Below, in pieces: positions 18,362 to 27,912 of a stretch of 64,000 bases of DNA. The position numbers and the translations under genes were made by a program. This DNA comes from JAHEDH01 sp963745865 (GTDB lineage: Bacteria > Actinomycetota > Acidimicrobiia > Spongiisociales > ZC4RG35). Under the pieces are notes generated by a model. The model was given only the letters and a program-made list of their open reading frames with translations. It was not told where the DNA came from and did no database searches. Within the stretch, counting starts at the first letter, position 1. The number at the start of each line of letters is the position of its first letter. Location of the stretch: the NCBI GenBank assembly GCA_963745865.1, contig CAVUYZ010000002.1:62001-126000 (forward strand), given 5' to 3'.

Positions 18362-20866
18362 CTACGCATAGGCACCTGAGCCGTCACGAAGTTTCGGTCG
18401 CGAACCCGCACTCATCAGTGCCGATCCCGCGCGTCGCCGATGGGCCGTTCGCAGGGGGTCATGGGTCAAGGCGTGTGCAGTGCACGGACTTCTTCTTGTT
18501 TGGTCTGTTTCACGCCTTCGACTGTTCAGGAAATCTCCGTTCGCGCACGCCCCATGCGGGTAGCCTTGAGCGAACCGCCTGCTGGCCGCAGCGATCTCCT
18601 CAGAAGCGGAACCAGCAGTCATCAGCGAGGGTCCCTCCAACGGTACGCGCTCGCATCCGCTTTCTACGCCAGGCAATTCGGTGATGTAAGCGTCTGCCAG
18701 CGCATCATCGACCGCGATCGGTGTGAGGGCGCCACCGAAGGGCAGCGTCACCGACGCGAAATGGCCGGTCTGCAGGTCGTATCTCCACACCGTCGTCTCA
18801 GAGAGCCCGTACGAGTAGGAGGTGGCGAAGATTTGGGTCCAGTCGGTTCCCCATGTCAGGTAGTCGACCTGGGTTTCGTCGTCGGAGACCGTCGTGATGT
18901 TCTCGTTGGCGCGGTCCAGCAACCAGAGAGACGTGTCGTCGCCGTCTGTTCGGCGGGCCAGTACGGCGACGAACCGACCATCCGGAGAAAGGTGTTGTCC
19001 GCTTGCGTAGGAGGAGTTGGTGACGAACGCGAACCCGGGGGGAATCACGAAGCCTTCCGTTGTCATGGTCGACAGGTCGGTGACGACCAGTTCGCTGCAG
19101 TCTGAGCGGCACCACACGAGGTCGTTGTCGGATGCGTCCAACACCTGGCTGTTCTCGCTGTCGCCGGGAAGCGAGCGAGCAGTCTGACTGGCTGCAGCCC
19201 AGAGTTGGATCCCATTGTCGGTTTCTACGGCGAGCCCTCCTGGGATGCCGTAGGCGGCGGGAAACCCGTCGATGTCGAGCGTGACCGGGTCGGTCAACTG
19301 CTCGCCGTTGGTCCCGACCTGCCACACGGTGGGCGTCCCAACCCCGATCGAACCGCCGGGCCAGTCGATCATCCAGACTCGGTCGGGTTCGGCTGCGGGA
19401 ACGAAGATCGTGGCCAGCCCGAGACTCGTTGGCTCGCGTGTGGCGATGTCTACCGCGAAGATCTCGGACGATCCGACCACGAGGGAGTCACCGACCCGGA
19501 TCATCGAGTACGGCTCGTCCCCGGCTCGCTGCCCCTCGAGCGTGCTCCGAGCCGCCAGCCTCTCGTCCGGCTCCACTGCCAGGATTCCGTCGAGGCCGTC
19601 ATCGAAGAGTAGGAGCGTGTTGGTGTAGATCCCCACCCCAAACAACGGCCCCTCGTCCTTGGCCTCGGTCGCCGATGTTCGGTCGGCTGATGTCACCGCA
19701 TTCGTGGGCGAGGTGACGAACAGTCGCCCTGGCTCGGACGAGAGCCCGCTGGCGCGAACGGTGATCTCGCCGGTGGCGGGGTCGATGGCAAAGAGGTTGC
19801 CCCCCGAGGTATCGGGATCTGAGCGGTATCCGTATACGAGCCCATCGGGTGCCGCCAACAGCGACTCGATCGGCGTGGGCGATGACTCATCCCAGATGAT
19901 GCGTCCTCGCACGAGATCGAAGCCGACCAACCTGCCAGCGGTGACTCGACCGCCGAATCCTGGCAACTCGTCGGGCCGGGTGACGCCTACGATCGCGATC
20001 CGGAAGTCTTCGCTGATCGCAGCGATCCCGTGATGGGACTCGCCTTCGTCGAGGTCGAGATCGCCGGTGACATCGAGGCTCGGTTGAGACGAGAGCACAA
20101 GTGTCCAGATCTGGCCGGCGGCGTCGATCAGAATCGGCTTGTCTCCTCGGTCGAGAATCGACGGACTCGCACCACCGTAGATCAGGTCGGTGAATCGTTG
20201 CTCAGTGACGTCACCGGCCTCGTCCACGAACACTCTGAGGTCGTGCGAACCTCCGCACCACATTGCGAACACTCGATCCGACGATTGCGCTGCGATCGGA
20301 TATCCGAGCCCGCACCCGGGCAACGGGATGTCGCTCCATTGGCTCCCGTCGATTGCCACACGAGCCAAGATCAGATCCCGGTCGACCGATTCGCCATCAC
20401 CTGCGACGGTGGGGATCAGCGCCACCGGCCGAGGCGTCAGGTCCATCGTGGGATTCGGTGTGACCCAGTCGACGAACTGCTGGTCGGCAACCTCGAACAC
20501 TTCGAAGCCTCCGTCCTGCCTGACAACGACCAGTTCGCCCGGTCGACGACCGAACACCGCATCGCCCCTGCCGATGGCATCGAACAGGCCATCGACCACC
20601 GCCACGGGCTCGCCCGAGAGCGGATCCAGCCACTGGACTCCTGATCTGGATTGGAGACCCAGCATCCAATCGTCCACGGCCTGTGACGCGGACGAAGCTG
20701 ACTGACCGGTACCTCCTGTCGGGTCGCCGGGTGCCGATAACGGCGCCGCACTTGTCGGAGGGCTCAGAGAAGGCTCCGACAACGCGACACCGACCACCAC
20801 AACCGTCACTAAGCCGACCAATATCGTCGTCCACGGTCGGCCAGATGAATCTGTATCAGATCCCAT
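18362..20866 (-). CDS. Membrane-anchored beta-propeller-like protein
   Basis: 834 residues. A short cytoplasmic N-terminus is followed by one hydrophobic segment (about residues 14-30, ILVGLVTVVVVGVALS), a Ser/Pro/Gly linker, and a long repeat region of beta-strand character (for example LFAIDPATGEITVRASGL, FAVDIATREPTSLGL, SLWLLDRANENITTV) resembling PQQ or WD40-like propellers. I see no catalytic signature. It is probably a single-pass protein with an extracytoplasmic propeller. The last ~90 residues are Arg/Ser/Ala-rich and unlike the rest, so the true C-terminus may be nearer residue 745 with an unseen indel. It is divergent from the PadR operon. Confidence 0.75.
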   Translation of the reverse strand: MGSDTDSSGRPWTTILVGLVTVVVVGVALSEPSLSPPTSAAPLSAPGDPTGGTGQSASSASQAVDDWMLGLQSRSGVQWLDPLSGEPVAVVDGLFDAIGRGDAVFGRRPGELVVVRQDGGFEVFEVADQQFVDWVTPNPTMDLTPRPVALIPTVAGDGESVDRDLILARVAIDGSQWSDIPLPGCGLGYPIAAQSSDRVFAMWCGGSHDLRVFVDEAGDVTEQRFTDLIYGGASPSILDRGDKPILIDAAGQIWTLVLSSQPSLDVTGDLDLDEGESHHGIAAISEDFRIAIVGVTRPDELPGFGGRVTAGRLVGFDLVRGRIIWDESSPTPIESLLAAPDGLVYGYRSDPDTSGGNLFAIDPATGEITVRASGLSSEPGRLFVTSPTNAVTSADRTSATEAKDEGPLFGVGIYTNTLLLFDDGLDGILAVEPDERLAARSTLEGQRAGDEPYSMIRVGDSLVVGSSEIFAVDIATREPTSLGLATIFVPAAEPDRVWMIDWPGGSIGVGTPTVWQVGTNGEQLTDPVTLDIDGFPAAYGIPGGLAVETDNGIQLWAAASQTARSLPGDSENSQVLDASDNDLVWCRSDCSELVVTDLSTMTTEGFVIPPGFAFVTNSSYASGQHLSPDGRFVAVLARRTDGDDTSLWLLDRANENITTVSDDETQVDYLTWGTDWTQIFATSYSYGLSETTVWRYDLQTGHFASVTLPFGGALTPIAVDDALADAYITELPGVESGCERVPLEGPSLMTAGSASEEIAAASRRFAQGYPHGACANGDFLNSRRRETDQTRRSPCTAHALTHDPLRTAHRRRAGSALMSAGSRPKLRDGSGAYA

Positions 20867-21127
20867 CGTCCGAACCCTATCGACACGTGCCGAATCAGAC
20901 TCATGTCGGGCTCGACCGCTGATCCGTCAGAGCGTCACACTCGCAGGGATTCCTTCGAGTCGATGCGGGTCAATGGAGTAGGCGCTCTACCGACTGGGTC
21001 AGGACCGCAACGCGCAGCCACCTGGCCGATGGGGATTCGGCCGCTTTTCCCTGTCCCGGCGTCCGTACGCCACGATGTCGTCTCGGCGGCACCGGAATCC
21101 GAGAAGACGGTCGGTGATGCGGATAAC

Positions 21128-21153
21128 GTGCTATAGTGCATACGCAGTAGCAC
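21128..21153 (+). promoter_or_regulatory. Promoter/operator region of padR
   Basis: Inverted arms GTGCTA (21128-21133) and TAGCAC (21148-21153) flank 14 nt that begin with TAGTGCAT; a TATAGT at 21132-21137 is a plausible -10 box. A GAGGAGA ribosome-binding site follows at 21154. Autoregulation by PadR is inferred. Confidence 0.5.
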
Positions 21154-21166
21154 GAGGAGAGAACGC

Positions 21167-21499
21167 ATGGACACGACCCAGCTGCTCAAAGGGGTGCTCG
21201 ACAGCGCGGTGTTGGCCGTTCTAGACGACGAAAGCACCTATGGATACAACCTGGTCCGCAAGCTCCGGGAGGCCGGGCTCGAGCAAGTGGGGGACGCCTC
21301 CGTGTACGGGACGCTCCGCCGCCTCTACGGAGCAGGCATGCTCACTTCGGAGATCGTCCCCTCCGACGAGGGACCCGCCCGCAAGTACTACGGGATGAAC
21401 CGGGCCGGAACCGAACAGCTCGAGACATCCAGAAAGACGTGGACCGAGTTCACCGCCGTGATGGACCGGCTGTTGGACGAGAAGGAGGGAACCGAATGA
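21167..21499 (+). CDS. PadR-family transcriptional regulator
   Basis: 110 residues with the PadR winged-helix layout: LLKGVLDSAVLAVLDDESTYGY, KLREAGLEQVGDASVYGTLRRL and GPARKYYGMNRAGTEQL, followed by a short C-terminal helix for dimerisation. PadR proteins mostly repress a neighbouring operon until a hydrophobic ligand binds. The stop overlaps the next gene's ATG (ATGA at 21496), so regulator and HAAS-domain membrane protein are translationally coupled, a common pairing. The start has a good GGAG about 7 nt upstream. Confidence 0.9.
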   Translation: MDTTQLLKGVLDSAVLAVLDDESTYGYNLVRKLREAGLEQVGDASVYGTLRRLYGAGMLTSEIVPSDEGPARKYYGMNRAGTEQLETSRKTWTEFTAVMDRLLDEKEGTE

Positions 21500-22377
21500 A
21501 CACTACCCATGCACCGACCACCGCCGAGACTATCTGGACCGGGTTCGAACGCTGCTGCCGGATCTCCCCGAAGAGGAACGCGCCGAGCTCGTCCAGGACC
21601 TCGCTGCCCATCTCGACGAGCTCGACCACCTCGACATCGAGACCGAACTGGGCACACCCGAAGAGTTCGTCGCCGAGTTCCGAGCGATGGCCGGTCTCGG
21701 CGACCACCGAACACAGAAGTCCGGACTCTTCGATCGGCTCGCACGCCGAGTCAACGCATATCAGAGCCACCCGACCGTCCAGCGCATCGGGGTGCATTGG
21801 CGGCAGGCCCGACCGGTGTGGATCGGGGTTCGGGGGTGGCTGCTCGTTGCTCTACCCGCAGCCATCTATGCCGACCGCCTCGCCTTCCAGCGGTTCCCGA
21901 TTCCCGAGGTGGGGGGCAGGTCGGGTACGGGCCTGGTCATCGTCATCGCGCTCACAGCCCTGTCGGTGATCGCCGCCCGCCGGGCACTGACGGGAAACTC
22001 GATGTGGCGTGTCGCCAACGTGTCTTCAACGCCGCGGTGGTGTGGCTGCTCGCCATCAGCCTCGCCGTCGGCGTCCTCTACACCGATCGAGGTGTCCGTA
22101 TTCGGGAGGACAAGAGGACCCAGGCGATCCTCGAGGACGTAGGAGCCCTTCTCCCACAGGACCTGACTCCGACCACGCCCATGGCGAGCCGATTGACGCA
22201 GTTCGCCTCTACGACGAGAACGGGCAACCGGTCGACCTCGACAAGATTCGCACTGTGCTCGAAGGCCATTGGGGATTTGGGTGGGGATTTGGGGTGGGTG
22301 AAGTCCAGTTCGGCCCCGACGGCGTTCCAATCGACAACGAGGAGATCAACAACCTGTACCCGTCGTCTCGTGGCTGA
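21496..22377 (+). CDS. HAAS/DUF1700-type membrane protein (frameshifted)
   Basis: Across frames the sequence reads DYLDRVRTLLPDLPEEERAE with LVQDLAAHLDEL (HAAS domain), RRVNAYQSHPTVQRIG, a first membrane segment WIGVRGWLLVALPAAIYA, a second GLVIVIALTALSVIAARR, a third AVVWLLAISLAVGVLY, then an extracytoplasmic tail VRLYDENGQPVDLDKI ending NNLYPSSRG. At least three single-base indels break the frame. HAAS proteins accompany PadR regulators and are thought to be signalling or envelope-stress adaptors. The ATG overlaps the padR stop. Confidence 0.65.
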
Positions 22378-22913
22378 CCGGTGCAACATGCCGGACGCGG
22401 TAGCCAGCGCAGGCGGCATTCCTGACATGTGTGCTCGCCTCCCGGTGATCCTCATCTGTGTGCACTCAACCGACATCAAGACGATGCGACGTCTGAGGGC
22501 ATTCGTCGGTCTCCAGCCAGCGGATTGGGCTGCTACGTAGCCCCTGTGTGAACGTGTGCAAAAACGGCGCGCATGTGCGAACGGACCAGATCGACCTGGT
22601 GGTGGATCGCCGCAATCCGCCAGCAAAGACGGGCTGTTTCTGATTTCTACCAACACCCCACCAGGGGGTCTTGGCAGAAAAACCGAGATCTGTCGGCAGA
22701 AGAGACGAGAGGGCCGGTGACCACAATGGTCGCCGGCCCTCTCACAATGTTTCGTCAGTCGTGTCATCTCTTCGACCGTCCGCCCCATCGGGCATTCGCG
22801 CCCGTAGGCAAGCTCTACATCCCGCTGCCGTAGTCGCGGGGTCACCGTGGCGCTCGGTACTCGCCGGTAGGTAGGCTCGAACTCCAGCGCCGACTCGGGA
22901 GCATTCACCCGCC
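22378..22913. other. Intergenic stretch containing repeat copy C
   Basis: No gene is recognisable. The second half is dispersed repeat copy C with its hairpin; the first ~280 bp have no feature I can identify. Confidence 0.5.
22665..22810 (+). repeat. Dispersed repeat, copy C
   Basis: GGGGTCTTGGCAGAAAAACC, GAGATCTGTCGGCAGAA and the hairpin GGCCGGTGACCA (22712-22723)/TGGTCGCCGGCC (22727-22738) match copy A closely; the TCTTCGACCGTCC and TTCGCGCCCGT parts are also kept. It has the same orientation as copy A, 12.4 kb away. Confidence 0.85.
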
Positions 22914-23354
22914 ATGAGCACCTTCGGGCAGATCAACCTCTTCGTCGGGGACATGGAAGCGACGATCGAGTTCTACCGGATGCTCGAGGTCGAGGTCCCC
23001 GACCCGTTCGAGTGGCCAGCCGGATCGGGAGCGGAGCATGCAGACGACATGCGCAGCGCCAACGGCTGCTACATGGCGTTCGACAACTACCCGATGGCCC
23101 GCATTTGGAACCCACGATTCGAATCTGAACGAAGCCAAGGCAACATCGTGATCGGGCTCGTAGTCGACACGCGAGACGACGTAGACCGGCTGTACGAGAC
23201 CGTGAAGGCCGCCGGCCACCCGGTCGGCCAAGAACCGTACGACGCCTTCTTCGGCTCCCGCTACGCAATCGTCATCGATCCCGACGGCAACCAGGTCGGC
23301 CTCAAGAGCCCCATTCACGACGACCGCAAATACGAACCCCACTTTGAGGTGTAG
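22914..23354 (+). CDS. VOC-family protein
   Basis: An intact 146-residue glyoxalase-fold protein: FGQINLFVGDMEATIEFYRM opens the first half, GLVVDTRDDVDRLYETVKAA the second, and YAIVIDPDGNQVGLKSP is the typical terminal strand. The acidic residue of the last strand is replaced by G/L (GNQVGLKS), as in non-enzymatic or altered-metal members, so catalysis is uncertain. It follows repeat copy C and is monocistronic. Confidence 0.85.
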   Translation: MSTFGQINLFVGDMEATIEFYRMLEVEVPDPFEWPAGSGAEHADDMRSANGCYMAFDNYPMARIWNPRFESERSQGNIVIGLVVDTRDDVDRLYETVKAAGHPVGQEPYDAFFGSRYAIVIDPDGNQVGLKSPIHDDRKYEPHFEV

Positions 23355-23504
23355 GGCCGCCAGACGGAGCGCCCAGGCGATGGACACGTTGATGTGGCCG
23401 GGCGAATCAGGCGGATTCGGTGACACGAAAGGGGATGACGCCTGCCGGTCCTCGACACGCAACCGGACTACTAGTTTCAGTGTCAGCGCGGATGGGGGAG
23501 CATT

Positions 23505-24236
23505 GTGGTGAGGGCGTTCGAGTCGGTCTCGACGTGGAAGCAGGCCATGCCCGAGCCTGCATCCGCTCGGCGGACTGCTCTGGTGAAGTCGCTTGCCGCT
23601 GAGATCTGTCGGATCAGTGATCGCCGCCTCCGGGTGGCGGTCGATGGGTTCACCGCTGCTGGCAAGACCAGCTTCGGTCACGAGCTGGCCGCCAGCGTCC
23701 GTCAGCTGGGCCGCCCGACACTGCGAGCATCCCTTGATGATTTCAAAAAGCCGTGGCGCGACGCCGTGGAGAAGGGATACGACCGGACCAGCGGTGAGGG
23801 GTACTACCGCAACGCTCCCGACTTCGAGTCGGCCCGCGATCTCCTTCTTCTACCTGCTGGATCTGACGGCTCAGGAGTCGTGGTCCTCTGCGCTCACGAC
23901 CCGCTGACCGGGGTCGATCATCGAGCGACGACTGTCGAGGCACCGTCCGATGCCATATTGATTGTGGATTCGGTGTTTGCCTTTCGCCCCGAGTACAACG
24001 ATCTGTGGGAGTTCCGGATCTGGTTGGATATCGATCCAGGCTTGGCGCTGCGCCGGGGTATTGACCGGGATGCGGAGAGGGAGAGTCGTGAGGAGGCCGA
24101 GAAGGTTCACCGTGACCGGTACCACGCTGCCGAGCTGATCTATGTCAACGAGGTCAAGCCGATGTCAGCGGCAGATGTTGTGATCGACAACACCGTATAT
24201 GCGGCGCCAGAAATCGTTACCCGCCGCGTGGTGTGA
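23505..24236 (+). CDS. P-loop uridine-kinase-like protein
   Basis: 243 residues with Walker A GFTAAGKTS (48-56), the DDFKKPWRD motif near residue 78 (the DDFYxP motif of uridine kinases), the Walker B-like ILIVDSVFAFRPEYNDLWEF and a lid with R-x-x-x-R (RRGIDRDAERESREEAEK). This resembles the uridine kinase/phosphoribulokinase family acting on a small hydroxylated substrate, identity unknown. The start is GTG 23505 or ATG 23547; the latter begins nearer the conserved core. The frame is intact. Confidence 0.75.
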   Translation: MVRAFESVSTWKQAMPEPASARRTALVKSLAAEICRISDRRLRVAVDGFTAAGKTSFGHELAASVRQLGRPTLRASLDDFKKPWRDAVEKGYDRTSGEGYYRNAPDFESARDLLLLPAGSDGSGVVVLCAHDPLTGVDHRATTVEAPSDAILIVDSVFAFRPEYNDLWEFRIWLDIDPGLALRRGIDRDAERESREEAEKVHRDRYHAAELIYVNEVKPMSAADVVIDNTVYAAPEIVTRRVV

Positions 24237-24341
24237 GCCGCAGGCCGCTGGGCTCATCGTCGATCTGTAAACGGCCAGCACCGAAACTCGCTGACAACGC
24301 TCCGAATCGGGTCAGTCGACGGTGTACGCCTCGTATCGATC

Positions 24342-24377
24342 GAGGTTCAGGTCATATGAGAGGTTCACGTCATATGA
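24342..24377. promoter_or_regulatory. Tandem 18-bp repeat upstream of GNAT gene
   Basis: GAGGTTCAGGTCATATGA (24342-24359) and GAGGTTCACGTCATATGA (24360-24377) are directly adjacent and differ at one base. Each contains the palindrome TCATATGA. They end 33 bp before the GNAT start, a plausible activator or repressor site. Confidence 0.5.
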
Positions 24378-24409
24378 TCAGTCGATCCACATGACAAGGG
24401 GGGGACCCA

Positions 24410-24987
24410 TTGAGCGACTATCTGGTCAGACCGCTCGACTCTGACACATGGGACGCGTTCGCTGCGCTCGTCGAGCGACACAACGGTGTCTGGGGCGGCT
24501 GTTGGTGCACCTACTTCCACCCGACCAGCCCAGAGACCCCGGAGGGCAACCGCCGCATCAAGCAGCGACTGGTCGACGACGGTGCCGCGCACGCCGCACT
24601 CGTGTACGACGGTGACCGGGCCGTGGCCTGGTGCCAGTACGGAACGCCGAACGAGCTCCCGAACGTCCAGCACAACAAGCAGTACCTGGCCGAGCTCGAC
24701 ATCCTGCCGGACTACCGAATCACCTGCTTCTTCGTGGACCCGACTATCGCCGCCAGGGCACGGCCCGCGTTGCGCTCGACGGCGCCCTGGACCTGATCGC
24801 GCAGGCCGGCGGTGGGGTCGTCGAGTCCTACCCGCAGGACACGGGCGGCAAGAAGACGTCGGCGTCGTACCTCTACAACGCCACTCGGAGCCTCTTCGAG
24901 CAGGCGGGCTTCCACTACATCCGGAGCAAGGGCAAGAACCATTCCGTGATGCGCAAGACGGTCCGTGCGACAGCAGAACGCGGGTGA
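24410..24987 (+). CDS. GNAT-family N-acetyltransferase (one frameshift)
   Basis: Paralogue of the gene at 11312: TWDAFAALVERHNGVWGGCW and AHAALVYDGDRAVAWCQYG align with it throughout. The frame breaks at the CCC of 24739-24741; one extra C restores CFFVDPDYRRQGTARVALDG and the C-terminal half to 24987, including YLYNATRSLFEQAGFHYI. RRQGTA is the acetyl-CoA pyrophosphate loop. The TTG at 24410 starts it after a G-rich ribosome-binding site. The substrate is unknown. Confidence 0.75.
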
Positions 24988-25035
24988 AGCGATGGGCACG
25001 AACGCTGCGCCGGATCAGAGATAGGGTCCCTGTCT

Positions 25036-25743
25036 ATGGACATGTTGAAGGGCGACAAGATCGCCGAGGCCAACCTGACCGACTGGCGCAAGCTGGCCCA
25101 GGGACTGCATGCCCGCTATGTGGTCGCCGACTTCGGTACCGGCGCGCGGTTCGTCGCCGCGGTGGGCGAGGCGGGCGACGCGCTCGGACACTACCCGATC
25201 GTGTCGATCGGCCGCGGGTACGTCGACCTCAAGCTGATCAGCGACGACGCCATCTACCGCGACGACGAGGGCACCGAACACGTCGTCGAATGGGTGACCC
25301 AACAGGACATCGACCTCGCGCGACGGATCACCGAGATCGCCGCCGACCACAAGGTCGCCGCCGACCCGGCCTCGGTCAGCATGATCGAGCTCGGCCTCGA
25401 CACGGCGCACTCCGCGACCATCGCTCCGGTGTGGGCCGCCCTGCTGACCGGGAACGCGGAGGCCCAGGGCCACGGATCCCCCAGCGACGAGATCCGGGAC
25501 GCCACGGGACGGGTTCCGAACCTGTGGTTCGGGGACGCCGACGAGCACGAGACCCCGCGTCAGCGGTTCCACGTCGAGGTCTATGTGGCGCCCGAGGTGG
25601 CCGAGCAACGGATCGCCGCCGCCGTCGCCGCGGGCGGGACCGTGGTCGATGACAGCAAAGCGCCGTCGCTCACCGTGATCGCCGACCAGGACGGCAACGC
25701 GGGCGTTGTCTGCGTCGACATGTCTGCAGCGAAAAAGGATTGA
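25036..25743 (+). CDS. Pterin-dehydratase-like/VOC fusion protein
   Basis: 235 residues. The first ~125 resemble pterin-4a-carbinolamine dehydratase: ALGHYPIVSIGRGYVDLKLI corresponds to the HHP active-site region, followed by VTQQDIDLARRITEIA. The second His of the family's HHP is a Tyr here (HYP), so activity is uncertain. Residues ~130-235 form a VOC half: LGLDTAHSATIAPVWAALLT and FHVEVYVAPEVAEQRIAAAV. Such fusions occur in actinobacteria with no established role. An ATG at 25042 could also be the start. It stands alone between a GNAT gene and an SLH protein gene. Confidence 0.7.
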   Translation: MDMLKGDKIAEANLTDWRKLAQGLHARYVVADFGTGARFVAAVGEAGDALGHYPIVSIGRGYVDLKLISDDAIYRDDEGTEHVVEWVTQQDIDLARRITEIAADHKVAADPASVSMIELGLDTAHSATIAPVWAALLTGNAEAQGHGSPSDEIRDATGRVPNLWFGDADEHETPRQRFHVEVYVAPEVAEQRIAAAVAAGGTVVDDSKAPSLTVIADQDGNAGVVCVDMSAAKKD

Positions 25744-25964
25744 ACTGCCAACCGAGTGCTCGATGATTTGGCCCGTCGCATTGACCTCAGACGGTCCTTC
25801 CGCCAGCGATGTGGCTTGTCGTCGATGAACGTCCCCCCAGTTGGTCGACTGGCGCTATTGGCAAGTACGCAACGCCGGTGTCGGAAAATGCTTCGTTGGG
25901 CGGCGTATGCCGGGGCGGGTGCTTCGCTACCTTCACTGTTGTTCGGAAGATGGGGGAATCTTCA

Positions 25965-27806
25965 ATGAAATGCATGCGCTTCCTGGTCGTTGCCTTCACT
26001 GCGGTCGTCTCCGTCTCTCTTGCGGCGGCAGCTTTCCACGATGGCCCCGCTGTGGAGTTGGTGTCAACCACGGCGTCGGGTGGTCAGGTTTCGGGGAGTC
26101 ACCTGCTGGCCGGGATGAGCCTGTCCGGCGGGAAGGTCCTGATCGAGACAACGGCAGCCTTGTTGCCGTCCGACACGAACGGCGAGTTCGGGACCGATCT
26201 GTATCTCAAGGATGTGACCACGGGTTCGGTGACACTCGCGACGGTGGGCTCGGATGGCAGCGCGCCTGCGTTGGCGACGGGCGGGGGAACGATGGACGGC
26301 GACGGCGATCGAGTCGCCTTCTACTCCGATTCTCCACTGGTCGCCGGGGACACCAACGGTGTCCGGGACGTGTACCTGCGGGATCTTGCCACCGGGACCA
26401 CCGGACGGATGTCGGTGTCCTCCGACGGCGATCAGGGCGCCGGATTTTCGAGCTATCCACTGATCTCGGCTGATGGAAGTGCTGTCGTGTTCGCTTCCGA
26501 TGCGGCGAACCTGGTGGCCGGTGACGTGAATAGCTCCCAGGACGTGTTCGTGCGAGACGTCGACCTTGGAGTGACCGACCTGGTGTCGGTGTCGTCGGAC
26601 GGGCTCGGAGCAAACTCGTTCTCGTTTCCAAGGGACGTATCTGTCTCCGGTGACATCGTGCTCTTCTTCTCCGAGGCGACCAACCTGGCGGATTTCCCCA
26701 CCCGATACTTCGTCCACAACCGAACTACTGCGACGACGACGGGGGTTCCGGTTCCCTCCACAGGCGATATTTCGGGTGTGAGCCTCTCCGAGGATGGTTC
26801 GTCGGTGTGGATCTTCACCGTCGATGTGTCGGCACTCGGGAGCGGAAATGCGTTCTGGGTGTACCGTTTTGACGTCGCCACAGGGTTGGTGGTGGAAGTC
26901 GCGTCGTTCCCGGTCCCGAACAACTACCTCATCAACCTGCCATCGAACGCCGGACCAGACGGCTTCTGGCATGCAGTGTTCTCGCCCGACTCCTCTCGGG
27001 TGGCGTTCTCCTCGGGGACTATCCGGCTTCCAGCCAGTAACGCTGTTGATCAAGGATGGGCTCCTCAGCTGTATGTGCATGACATCGTGACGGGTGAGAC
27101 GATCACGGTGACGCTCAGCCCGGGCGGTGACCTGGCCGACCAGGGACTCTATGACCCCGAACGGGTCGATTTCTCGGCCGACGGGCTGGTGGTTGCGTTC
27201 TCCTCCTCCGCCACCAATCTCGTCCCGCTTGACACCAACCCCGGTGCCGACGTCTTCCGGAGGCTGCTTTCTCGGTCGCCCTTCATCGACACCGGGTCCA
27301 CCACTTTCCGGGAGGACATCGTGTGGCTCGCCCAACAACAGATCACCCGAGGCTGCACCGCCGACCTTTTCTGCCCCGACGATCTGGTCACCAGAGGCCA
27401 GATGGCTGCCCTTCTCTCCCGAGCGCTCGGACTTCCTGACCCCGGCGGCGTGGACACTTTCGCCGATGACGACGGTTCGATCTTCGAGAACGACATCGAG
27501 AAGATCGCTACAGCCGAAGTCACCAGAGGCTGCAACCCCGATGGCACACAGTTCTGCCCCGAAAGCAACGTCACCCGAGGAGAGATGGCCGCCTTCGTTG
27601 TGCGGGCGCTCGCTCTTCAGGCAGACACATCAGGGAATCCCTTCACCGACGACGACGGCAGCATCTTCGAAAACGACATCGAGATTCTGGCCGCCCACGG
27701 CATCACCAGGGGATGCAACCCCGAGGGGAGCAGGTTCTGTCTCAACGACGCAATCACGAGAGGACAGATGGCGGCGTTTCTCCATCGTGCATTCACCTCA
27801 CCGTGA
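25965..27806 (+). CDS. Secreted propeller protein with three S-layer-homology repeats
   Basis: The ATG at 25965 gives a signal peptide (CMRFLVVAFTAVVSVSLAAA); the frame is open upstream but that part lacks secretion features. The mature part has TolB-like beta-propeller repeats (VAFYSDSPLVAGDTNGVRDV, VVFASDAANLVAGDVNSSQD, VVAFSSSATNLVPLDTN) and then three SLH repeats of the ITRGC-FCPDD-VTRGQMAALLSRAL type in the last ~175 residues. SLH repeats bind secondary cell-wall polymers, so this is probably a surface-associated protein. The paired Cys in each SLH repeat are typical of actinobacterial forms. Confidence 0.85.
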   Translation: MKCMRFLVVAFTAVVSVSLAAAAFHDGPAVELVSTTASGGQVSGSHLLAGMSLSGGKVLIETTAALLPSDTNGEFGTDLYLKDVTTGSVTLATVGSDGSAPALATGGGTMDGDGDRVAFYSDSPLVAGDTNGVRDVYLRDLATGTTGRMSVSSDGDQGAGFSSYPLISADGSAVVFASDAANLVAGDVNSSQDVFVRDVDLGVTDLVSVSSDGLGANSFSFPRDVSVSGDIVLFFSEATNLADFPTRYFVHNRTTATTTGVPVPSTGDISGVSLSEDGSSVWIFTVDVSALGSGNAFWVYRFDVATGLVVEVASFPVPNNYLINLPSNAGPDGFWHAVFSPDSSRVAFSSGTIRLPASNAVDQGWAPQLYVHDIVTGETITVTLSPGGDLADQGLYDPERVDFSADGLVVAFSSSATNLVPLDTNPGADVFRRLLSRSPFIDTGSTTFREDIVWLAQQQITRGCTADLFCPDDLVTRGQMAALLSRALGLPDPGGVDTFADDDGSIFENDIEKIATAEVTRGCNPDGTQFCPESNVTRGEMAAFVVRALALQADTSGNPFTDDDGSIFENDIEILAAHGITRGCNPEGSRFCLNDAITRGQMAAFLHRAFTSP

Positions 27807-27912
27807 CGTATTCACCCAGCCGGTCGCCGCGCTTCAGCGCATTGGCGTCATCCTGGACGAAACGACAAGGAAAGGCACGGGCGCGATAACGTCGATTCCT
27901 GAAGAGAACCAG

